From NCBI GenBank assembly GCA_900557355.1, contig USSR01000239.1:1-9108 (forward strand): 9,108 nucleotides of DNA. Reading direction: 5' to 3'. Positions 1 to 5,157 of this stretch are shown one piece after another. The DNA comes from an uncultured Bacteroides sp. (GTDB lineage: Bacteria; Bacteroidota; Bacteroidia; Bacteroidales; Bacteroidaceae). Numbering within the stretch: position 1 is the stretch's first letter; every line of letters begins with the position of its first letter. Both the position numbers and the translations under genes were made by a program. Under the pieces are notes generated by a model. It saw only the letters and a program-made list of their open reading frames with translations. It was not told the origin of the DNA and did no database searches.

Positions 1-1
1 C

Positions 2-664
2 CACTCTCTGTCTTACAGTTATTCGAAGAAGCAGTTCAATGCCAATCTGAGCGTGCGCCACCAGTATTACGACAGTCCCATCATGGAAAGCATCTTCGTT
101 GAGGACGGGAAACTGATATTGAAAGATGAAAACCAACGGTCGTTCCAAAGCCTAAATGCGGAACTGATGGTAGGCATCAACGGCGCAACGCTCTTCGGGC
201 TGAAAGATTTCCTGACGCTTTATGCTTCGGGAGGATATACCCGCAATTGGTCGGAAGGCTTGACATACAATCACACGTACGATGAATTTTATTACAGTGT
301 GATGGCGCAATTGCAATACAAAGGTTTCTCACTGCTCGGGCAGTTCCGGAAGGTGCAGAATAACTTCTTTGGTGAAACCATCAAGAAGAATGAGAATCAG
401 ACCGCATTTATGGCGATGTATGCCAAGCAGAACTTTCAGGCAGGGATTGGTGTTCTGTTTCCTTTCACCAATAATTATAAGGTGGGAAAAGAACGTATCA
501 GTGAGGTAGCGCCTTTCCGTTCGGAAACTTTTGTAAAAGAAACGGGACAGATGTTCATACTCCGCGTAGGCTATACGTTTGAGTTCGGCCGCAAACACAA
601 AGCCGGTAACAAGGGATTGAACAATAGCGATACGGATAGCGGTATCATTGATATGCAGAGATAA
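2..664 (+). CDS. Outer-membrane beta-barrel protein, C-terminal fragment
   Basis: The reading frame is open from the first bases of the window, so only about 220 C-terminal residues are seen and the true start lies outside. The residues alternate polar and hydrophobic/aromatic in strands separated by short charged loops, for example LNAELMVGINGATLFG, YYSVMAQLQYKGFSLLGQF and ILRVGYTFEFGRK. This is the usual look of the end of an outer-membrane barrel. The last strand is followed by a short hydrophilic tail containing LNNSDTDSG, which I associate with Bacteroides proteins of the TonB-receptor-like OMP_b-brl family. The protein should sit in the outer membrane. Its substrate cannot be judged because the plug and N-terminal domains are missing. 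A GTG at 53 is an internal valine, not the start. A hairpin with a T-run follows about 60 bp downstream. Confidence 0.75.
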   Translation, partial: HSLSYSYSKKQFNANLSVRHQYYDSPIMESIFVEDGKLILKDENQRSFQSLNAELMVGINGATLFGLKDFLTLYASGGYTRNWSEGLTYNHTYDEFYYSVMAQLQYKGFSLLGQFRKVQNNFFGETIKKNENQTAFMAMYAKQNFQAGIGVLFPFTNNYKVGKERISEVAPFRSETFVKETGQMFILRVGYTFEFGRKHKAGNKGLNNSDTDSGIIDMQR

Positions 665-723
665 ATGAAGTAAATTCTTATCGGAATATAGCTTCATTTC
701 AACCCGCTTTGTGAAAAGAGGGA

Positions 724-813
724 GCCCACAGGGCGAGGCGACGGAATTATACGAAATTGCTTCATGTATAATTCATTAATTACCTGACTGCCGCCTCCCC
801 TGCGGGCATTTTT
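724..813 (+). terminator. Long nested hairpin with T-run, probable terminator
   Basis: The outer arms (724-742 and 790-807) pair as GCCC-A-CAGGG-C-GAGGCG against their complement, with two mismatches and one bulged C. Inside them is a perfect 9-bp stem (GAATTATAC 744-752 with GTATAATTC 766-774), then GAA/TTC around an ATTGC loop. The outer right arm is followed by ATTTTT (808-813). It lies just downstream of the barrel gene's stop, so it probably terminates that transcript. Its length and two-part stem are unusual for a simple intrinsic terminator. Confidence 0.6.
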
Positions 814-894
814 ATGAACACCTTCTTTGCTGTATAGTGGGGAAAGAAAACGGCAAGAGTGATTCGCTACATCAACGATGGGTAAACATACGAA

Positions 895-926
895 GAAAAG
901 TCTTTTCGTTATTGTTATGACTTTTC
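895..926. repeat. Short inverted repeat
   Basis: GAAAAGTC (895-902) and GACTTTTC (919-926) form a perfect 8-bp inverted repeat around a 16-base AT-rich loop. There is no T-run after it and no gene start nearby. Apart from this, I see nothing in 814-1048. Confidence 0.3.
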
Positions 927-1048
927 CTCATATTGTCTTTTATCTAGTACTTATTCGTCCATCGGCTCCCGATTTACCCTGCAGCTTCGCATCGTTTTTT
1001 GACACTTTCCAGATGCTTTCATAATCAATTAGCAAACAAGCAATTGGG

Positions 1049-1182
1049 GTTTCCTACCAGCAGGAAACGAGCGTTCCCACAAGGAGAAACTGTCGTTCCC
1101 ACTAAAGGGAACTGGAGTTCCCATTAAGGGAAACCGGAGTTCCCACGAGCAGTAACGGAAGTTCCTATCGGCAGAAACGAAC
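1049..1182. repeat. Degenerate 22-bp tandem repeat array A (about six units)
   Basis: GTTCC(C/T) recurs at 1073, 1095, 1117, 1139 and 1161, exactly 22 bases apart, with a related first copy (GTTTCCT) at 1049. Most units have the form GTTCCC, a six-base spacer, then GGGAAC or a variant. Unit three is a perfect dyad (1095-1100 with 1107-1112). Unit one has 7-bp arms (1049-1055 with 1062-1068). Junctions are also dyadic, as in GGAACT-GG-AGTTCC at 1108-1121. The period is not a multiple of three and no gene lies across it, so this is non-coding. It sits in a 3'-to-3' gap between converging transcription units. Confidence 0.8.
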
Positions 1183-1206
1183 ATAACAGGGGAGATAACG
1201 GGGTTG

Positions 1207-1290
1207 AAAAAGGGCTACACCATTCAGCAAAAAGGGTGTAGCCATATGCACAAAAGGGTGTAACCATGTACTTAAAAGGGTGTAGCCCTA
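1207..1290. repeat. Degenerate 22-bp tandem repeat array B (four units)
   Basis: An A-run followed by GGG recurs with the GGG at 1212, 1234, 1256 and 1278, again exactly 22 bases apart. Units two to four read GGGTGTAGCC or GGGTGTAACC. Unit one carries the complement of that core (GGCTACACC at 1213-1221), so units one and two can fold into a 9-bp stem (1213-1221 with 1235-1243). The sequence family differs from array A, but the period is the same. The two arrays are separated only by a short stretch (1183-1206) that itself holds two ATAAC(A)GGGG copies. Confidence 0.75.
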
Positions 1291-1310
1291 TCGGATATAA
1301 GGCTATTTTT
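1283..1310 (+). terminator. Possible terminator at the end of array B
   Basis: TAGCC (1283-1287) pairs with GGCTA (1301-1305) around a 13-base loop, followed directly by TTTTT (1306-1310). The stem is short and the loop long, so this is weak. It partly uses the last unit of the repeat array. Confidence 0.3.
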
Positions 1311-1383
1311 ATCCAAAACATGGAAAAATCTTCTTCTGAAAGAAGTTTTATCCGCTACATTTCGAAGCATTCCAATCATTCTC

Positions 1384-1647
1384 TTAAAGTCCATTTGATT
1401 GAAATTTAACCATATACAAACGTATGGAAGCATTTACAGGAATATCACCATACAACATTCCTTTCATTCTCCCCAAATGCTTTCTTTTTGCATTTTCATC
1501 ATACGGATTCCCTGCATTCTTTTCCATCAAGCTCCGCAAGATGGCAAAACATTCAATCCAGTCATCTTTATCCCATACCTCTATGCAGGACAACAGATGA
1601 CAAATATATTCAGCATACGAAAGTAAATATAGAGAACAAGGGAACGT
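1384..1647 (-). pseudogene. Probable remnant of an unrecognised gene, start missing
   Basis: On the minus strand a frame is open from the codon after a TGA (1650-1648) to a TAA at 1384, about 87 codons. It contains no ATG near its beginning; the first conventional alternative start is a TTG at 1593. The translated part looks like a soluble protein with normal Bacteroides codons: IEVWDKDDWIECFAILRS, an acidic/basic NPYDENAKRKH stretch, and an IRLYMVKF end. The opposite-strand frame is hydrophobic and much less protein-like. An ATG around 1615 lies in another frame, as if a frameshift separates start and body. I do not recognise the family. The simplest reading is the tail of a decayed gene. 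A short genuine gene starting at TTG 1593 (69 codons) is the alternative. Confidence 0.4.
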
Positions 1648-1653
1648 TCAGTA

Positions 1654-2220
1654 TCACTTAATAACCGTCACAGTGCCTTCCGCCAGTTTCTTCTCCTTCA
1701 CCGGAGCGGCAGCGGCGTAACCTAAAGCGGCACAACCATATACGCGGTGGTTTTCGGGGATGCCCAGCTTCGTAAGGAAAGCACGCACATCAGGATCATC
1801 ACAAGTTTGCCCCAACTGGTTTATCCAGCAGGAACCGATGCCGAGAGACTTGGCTGCAAGGAAAATATTCTGCATGGCACAGGCACAATCCATGCTTGCC
1901 CACCACTGTGTCGGTTCGTTGGAAACAATGACGAGTGTAGGAGCATGATAATAACAACAATACGTCTGGCTATGTCCGCGTTCCTGCAAACGGGGTTCAT
2001 CGCTCTTGGCAAAAGCGCCTTTAATCTTTTCGTTCAGTTCTTCCAGTACAGCGTCATTCTGAATAGCGGTGAAATGCCACGTCTGGAGTCCCATACCACT
2101 GGGGGCATAGGTTGCCGCTTCCAGAATGGCAGTTAAATCTTCCTGCGAAATCTGTTGTTCCGTATAAGCGCGCACACTGCGACGCGACTTGATGGTCTTT
2201 AAAATCTCATTCATACTCAT
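1654..2220 (-). CDS. Nitroreductase family protein (FMN-dependent)
   Basis: This 188-residue protein has the nitroreductase fold signatures. Near the N-terminus is the FMN-phosphate motif SRRSVRAY (12-19). APSGMGLQTWHF follows (39-50), then a central helix with CAMQNIFLAAKSLGIGSCWI (114-132), and a late GYAAAAPVKEKKL segment. Such enzymes are cytoplasmic FMN dimers that use NAD(P)H to reduce nitro compounds, quinones or related acceptors; the natural substrate cannot be told from sequence. The length is normal for the short single-domain class. The ATG at 2220 shares its A with the TAA stop of the upstream endonuclease-like gene (TAATG), so translation is probably coupled. A second Met two codons later (2214) is the alternative start. 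Cysteines are frequent (CCYY, CACAM, SCW). Confidence 0.9.
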   Translation of the reverse strand: MSMNEILKTIKSRRSVRAYTEQQISQEDLTAILEAATYAPSGMGLQTWHFTAIQNDAVLEELNEKIKGAFAKSDEPRLQERGHSQTYCCYYHAPTLVIVSNEPTQWWASMDCACAMQNIFLAAKSLGIGSCWINQLGQTCDDPDVRAFLTKLGIPENHRVYGCAALGYAAAAPVKEKKLAEGTVTVIK

Positions 2221-3347
2221 TATTTTTTTGTCAACCCAATCTTTACATTCAGTCTGAAATAATACACGCCGTTCTCTTTTTCAAGGAAACCGTACTTATC
2301 CTTATCTACCGAGCCTTTCTCGAAACGAGTGTTCTGATATAAGAAATCGGCAAATACCTGGCGCTCCGATTTATGATAACAAAGCACCTCCCCTTCCGCA
2401 TTTACCAGCAGAATACCTTCCACGGCTGAGTCCGTACCATTATAAATCTTTGCCGGACGCATGCCCAAAGCAAGTGCCAACAAAAACTGTTTCATCTTAA
2501 ACTCATAGAAACCATGTTTGTTTATCAGTTCATCTTTTATCTTCAGAGGATTTATCTCTTTGATACGCTCCGTCAGTTCGCTGACACGGGAAATGCCGTC
2601 GAGGTGCATCATGCGCACCATCTCCGCCAACATACGGGGGAAGTGTAAATCAATCATCAGCAGGTTGCAACGGAACACACGGTCCGCCACATCCGAATAT
2701 TTCAGCACTCCGCCCAGACGCTCAATCATCAGCATACGTTCCGTAACCTCCGTCGGAGATTCCGGCAAAGCATTCACCTTGTTCACCGTAGGCGTAGCAA
2801 ACTTGATGCCCGACTGTTCCAGTTTCAGGTTTGCCGTGCGTCCGCCATCCAGCAACGGGTTCATCGAACTGAGGCGGCAACGGACATTAAATCCCGTCAA
2901 CGGTGCTTCAGCGTGCCAGAAGGCAACAGAGAAATCCGTGCGGTCTTCCGTCTTCGCCTCCAAATCGTAGACATTGATGGCATCCAGAAAACCTTCCAGA
3001 CCTTCAGGAACTTCAATCGTATCAGAACCGGCAGTCGTTTTCAGCAATTCAAGTATAATCTCTGCCGCCCCGCCAAAGTCTTCGCGGGGAATGTTCTGTT
3101 CTTCCTTGTCAGCCACAGTAAACGTCCCCGTTTTCTCCACCGTCCCGCTGACGATACGGATATTTTCCTGTTCTATATAATAACGGCGCGTGCCGTCATG
3201 CTCTTCCCTTTGTACCATCGCAATGGGCCAGCACTTTGCTTCATCCTTCCGAACTTGCGGTGTGCCCAATGAAACCTTTCCGTCTGCCAACAGGCGAAAG
3301 AATGTGTAGAGTTCGCCCAACTCACGCTTTGTTGCTTCGAATGCCAT
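2220..3347 (-). CDS. HpaII-family type II restriction endonuclease-like protein
   Basis: The 375-residue protein resembles the HpaII restriction endonuclease family, close to the family's usual length (about 360). The landmarks I recognise are an N-terminal GELYTFFRLLADGK (11-24), the LTGFNVRCRLSSMNPLLDGG core (150-169), FRCNLLMIDLHFPRMLAEM (225-243), INPLKIKDEL (265-274), FYEFKMKQFLLALALGM (280-296) and a closing FLYQNTRFE...KYGFLEKENG...YYFRLNVKIGL (335-372). The family cuts CCGG in its founding member; the specificity here is unknown. No DNA methyltransferase is present in the window, and the core strand reads NVRC where I recall an I-K-S-type lysine in active members, so catalysis is uncertain. 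It is the first gene of a two-gene unit with the nitroreductase. It starts at ATG 3347, 27 bp downstream of a TATCTTTG box. Confidence 0.8.
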   Translation of the reverse strand: MAFEATKRELGELYTFFRLLADGKVSLGTPQVRKDEAKCWPIAMVQREEHDGTRRYYIEQENIRIVSGTVEKTGTFTVADKEEQNIPREDFGGAAEIILELLKTTAGSDTIEVPEGLEGFLDAINVYDLEAKTEDRTDFSVAFWHAEAPLTGFNVRCRLSSMNPLLDGGRTANLKLEQSGIKFATPTVNKVNALPESPTEVTERMLMIERLGGVLKYSDVADRVFRCNLLMIDLHFPRMLAEMVRMMHLDGISRVSELTERIKEINPLKIKDELINKHGFYEFKMKQFLLALALGMRPAKIYNGTDSAVEGILLVNAEGEVLCYHKSERQVFADFLYQNTRFEKGSVDKDKYGFLEKENGVYYFRLNVKIGLTKK

Positions 3348-3373
3348 ATATCTATATTATTTATAAGTGCGCA

Positions 3374-3381
3374 CAAAGATA
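3374..3381 (-). promoter_or_regulatory. Bacteroides -7 element for the endonuclease/nitroreductase pair
   Basis: Read on the minus strand this is TATCTTTG, a full match to the Bacteroides TAnnTTTG -7 box. It lies 26 bases upstream of the ATG at 3347, which would give a short leader of about 20 bases. No exact TTTG occurs at the expected 19-21 bp upstream; there is only a T-rich run, so the -33 half is weak. Confidence 0.5.
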
Positions 3382-3422
3382 AGGAAATCCATACAAAAAA
3401 AGTGAATGGATAAACTATTTCC

Positions 3423-3450
3423 ATACGCAAACGTTTTATTTGAAACGTAT
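3423..3450. promoter_or_regulatory. Dyad-symmetric site in the divergent intergenic region
   Basis: Outer arms ATACG (3423-3427) and CGTAT (3446-3450) enclose an alternative perfect 6-bp dyad, ACGTTT (3431-3436) and AAACGT (3443-3448). It lies 20 bp before the CDGSH gene start and overlaps TTTATTTG (3435-3442), a near match to the TAnnTTTG box. It could be an operator, but this rests on symmetry and position only. Confidence 0.3.
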
Positions 3451-3470
3451 AACATTAAAAAAACAATGAT

Positions 3471-3680
3471 ATGGAAACAGAAGAAAATACAGTAGCCATC
3501 ACGGCTACACCCAACGGACCTTTTATTGTAGAAGGCAATTTCAAATTGATAGACCGGGAGGGAAAAGCAGAGGTACGAAAAGGAAGAATCGCCTTGTGTC
3601 GCTACGGACGCTCTTATAAACAACCCTTCTGCGACGGGACGCACAGGAAAATCCACTATAACGATTTATCTCTGAAATAG
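3471..3680 (+). CDS. Small CDGSH-type iron-sulfur protein with one variant ligand
   Basis: This 69-residue protein ends in the CDGSH signature: C43-R-Y45-G-R-S-x3-P-F-C54-D55-G56-T57-H58. The family pattern is C-x-C-x2-(S/T)-x3-P-x-C-D-G-(S/A/T)-H, in which three cysteines and one histidine hold a [2Fe-2S] cluster. Here the second cysteine is Tyr45, encoded TAC, one base from the TGC expected. The rest of the motif and the preceding NGPFIVEGNFKLIDREGK segment are intact, so the family call is firm while cluster binding is in doubt. There is no signal peptide or membrane segment, so it should be cytoplasmic. It is transcribed alone, divergent from the HpaII-like gene. ATG 3471 is the only sensible start; an ATG at 3466 is in another frame. 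Confidence 0.85.
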   Translation: METEENTVAITATPNGPFIVEGNFKLIDREGKAEVRKGRIALCRYGRSYKQPFCDGTHRKIHYNDLSLK

Positions 3681-3685
3681 ACGTT

Positions 3686-3704
3686 CCGGAGGAATTTTCT
3701 CCGG
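3686..3704. terminator. Hairpin between convergent genes
   Basis: CCGGAG (3686-3691) pairs with CTCCGG (3699-3704) around a GAATTTT loop, with two more possible T-G pairs outside. It fills the 36-bp gap between two converging stop codons. No T-run follows on either strand, so it is at best a weak bidirectional stop. Confidence 0.35.
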
Positions 3705-3716
3705 GGAGCTGAGACA

Positions 3717-4322
3717 TTACGCATCCTCTTCAAAGCGCAATGTCTCGACTTTTTCCAGGCGTGCCCTCAGCTTCGGCATCATCGACTTACGGATGCGAAG
3801 CGCCATGCGGCAATCCATATCGTACGACTGTTCCAGTATTTCCGGCTCCTCCTCCTTGACAATGCGCATCACGTCATTCATAAAAGGGTACTCAAACAGG
3901 AAAGCCACCGTCTCATCCACCGTCTTTTCTATAATCTCAGCAGCAGCTATCGCTTCGGCGGCAGCAGCTTTATAAGCTACAATCAGTCCGCTCGTCCCCA
4001 ACTTGATGCCACCGAAGTAGCGGACCACGATAATCAGTATATCGGTCAGTTCATTGGAGTTAATCTGTCCCAGGATAGGTTTTCCTGCCGTACCGGAAGG
4101 TTCTCCGTTATCATTGGCACGGAAATCCTTGCGCTCGGCTCCCAACATATAGGCGTAGCAGACGTGACGGGCATCGTAATATTTCTTCTGATAAGTTTCC
4201 AGATGCGATTTTACCTCATCGACAGTACGCACAGGCAAGGCGATAGCAATGAATTTGCTACGCTTCTCGGTATAAATCCCTTCGGCAGGGGCGTTTATGG
4301 TTTTGTAGGTATCTTCACTCAT
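3717..4322 (-). CDS. yigZ: YigZ/IMPACT (UPF0029) family protein
   Basis: This 201-residue protein is of the YigZ/IMPACT family. The family signature DNGEPSGTAGKPIL (71-84) is complete and is followed by IIVVRYFGGIKLGTSGLI (97-114), the core of the conserved N-terminal domain. YDARHVCYAYMLG precedes it. The last 60 residues form the smaller C-terminal domain of bacterial members. The eukaryotic homologue IMPACT interferes with Gcn2 signalling; the bacterial role is not settled. The protein is cytoplasmic, with no signal or membrane segment. I chose ATG 4322 (MSEDTYKTI). The longer frame begins at a GTG at 4343 and adds seven residues with no family support. It converges with the CDGSH gene and is divergent from the membrane protein gene. 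Confidence 0.92.
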   Translation of the reverse strand: MSEDTYKTINAPAEGIYTEKRSKFIAIALPVRTVDEVKSHLETYQKKYYDARHVCYAYMLGAERKDFRANDNGEPSGTAGKPILGQINSNELTDILIIVVRYFGGIKLGTSGLIVAYKAAAAEAIAAAEIIEKTVDETVAFLFEYPFMNDVMRIVKEEEPEILEQSYDMDCRMALRIRKSMMPKLRARLEKVETLRFEEDA

Positions 4323-4417
4323 GCTGGCAAAATAAGCATTCACATCGTTATAAGAAAATAGTTTCTAATCCTCTCTCTTTTTCAGACGAAACGGACAGAG
4401 TTTAAAAGTTTTTTTTG

Positions 4418-4425
4418 TAAATTTG
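4418..4425 (+). promoter_or_regulatory. Candidate -7 element upstream of the membrane protein/glycerate kinase unit
   Basis: TAAATTTG matches the Bacteroides TAnnTTTG box. The start codon is 110 bp downstream, implying a leader of about 100 bases that contains the 4465-4491 hairpin. No TTTG lies at the right distance upstream, so the call is tentative. Confidence 0.3.
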
Positions 4426-4464
4426 TCAAAACAGAACCGCATTCAATAGAAAAACTTCTGATTA

Positions 4465-4491
4465 TAAGTATGTATCAGGGCCTCATACTTA
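4465..4491. repeat. Perfect 8-bp inverted repeat in the leader region
   Basis: TAAGTATG (4465-4472) and CATACTTA (4484-4491) are perfect complements around an 11-base loop containing AGGGCCT. It lies 45 bp before the membrane protein ATG. There is no T-run, so it is more likely an operator or leader hairpin than a terminator. Confidence 0.4.
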
Positions 4492-4535
4492 CAATCTTAG
4501 AATGCAAGGTCCTCCCATAAGTAACATTTATCACT

Positions 4536-5153
4536 ATGAACAACAAGCTGTTTACCTTTCTCGACCCTCTGCTGGGTTACATCGACAACGGACGTTTCTT
4601 CCGTGAACCTTTCCGTTGGCTTTATGTCATCTTTGCTGTACTAAATCTGCTATTTCCTATTGCAATCCTGGTGAAAGTCATCGACACGGGGTTCTTCAAG
4701 TTCGCCGAGGGGAAAGCAATCTTTGCTTTTATTCTGATATTTATTATCCTTTGCGGTGGTGCATGGGGCAGCTATCTGCTCTGGATGAACCGGAAAAACA
4801 AACTGAAAGAAGTCCACCAGGAAGACAACGAATTCATTGCTATCCCTGTAGTATCCCATCTGACACAGACAGTGGGTGAATGGCTCGGACTTTATATCGG
4901 TGTTGTTGGCACACTTTGCTCACTGATTATCGCACTCTTGGCAGCAAACGAATTACAATACGTCATGCCGGTATCTACAGGCATTTTCTTCCTCATGCCG
5001 ATATACGGCTTCCTGATTGTTGTATTTGCACGCCTGCTTGCTGAACTGTATCGCGCTTTGGCAGTTATTGCCAACAATACCAAGAAATTGACAAAGACGG
5101 AAGCTAAGACCGAAGCCAAACTGGAAGATATAGAAGATATAGAGGAAATCTAA
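4536..5153 (+). CDS. Four-helix inner-membrane protein, unknown function
   Basis: I do not recognise this 205-residue protein. It has four clear hydrophobic segments, about residues 27-47, 62-84, 114-136 and 144-165. A positively charged segment with NRKNKLKEVHQED (85-97) lies between helices two and three, and a hydrophilic tail from about 181 contains a KTEAKTEAK repeat and the acidic end LEDIEDIEEI. There is no cleavable signal; the N-terminal 26 residues are amphipathic with aromatic residues. It probably sits in the inner membrane with both ends in the cytoplasm. It ends 4 bp before the glycerate kinase ATG, so the two are likely co-transcribed. That does not by itself make it a glycerate transporter, for which four helices would be small. 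Confidence 0.8.
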   Translation: MNNKLFTFLDPLLGYIDNGRFFREPFRWLYVIFAVLNLLFPIAILVKVIDTGFFKFAEGKAIFAFILIFIILCGGAWGSYLLWMNRKNKLKEVHQEDNEFIAIPVVSHLTQTVGEWLGLYIGVVGTLCSLIIALLAANELQYVMPVSTGIFFLMPIYGFLIVVFARLLAELYRALAVIANNTKKLTKTEAKTEAKLEDIEDIEEI

Positions 5154-5157
5154 ATAC

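Noticed and set aside
53..664. GTG at 53 as the start of a small complete gene
   Set aside because: The frame is open upstream to the window edge and the barrel-like pattern continues there, so it is an internal codon.
1049..1290. The 22-bp arrays as a CRISPR array
   Set aside because: There are no conserved repeats separated by unique spacers of regular length, units are degenerate throughout, and no cas genes are present.
1124..1321. Minus-strand frame of 65 codons across the repeat arrays
   Set aside because: It is a by-product of the 22-base repeats, which change frame every unit, and it does not look like a protein.
1399..1626. Plus-strand 75-codon frame
   Set aside because: It is antisense to the more protein-like minus-strand remnant and has an implausible composition.
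2518..3272. Plus-strand frames opposite the HpaII-like gene
   Set aside because: They are antisense shadows, rich in Ser, Arg and Cys with no recognisable motif.
4323..4343. Longer yigZ start at 4343
   Set aside because: The codon is GTG and the added seven residues have no family support; ATG 4322 is better.
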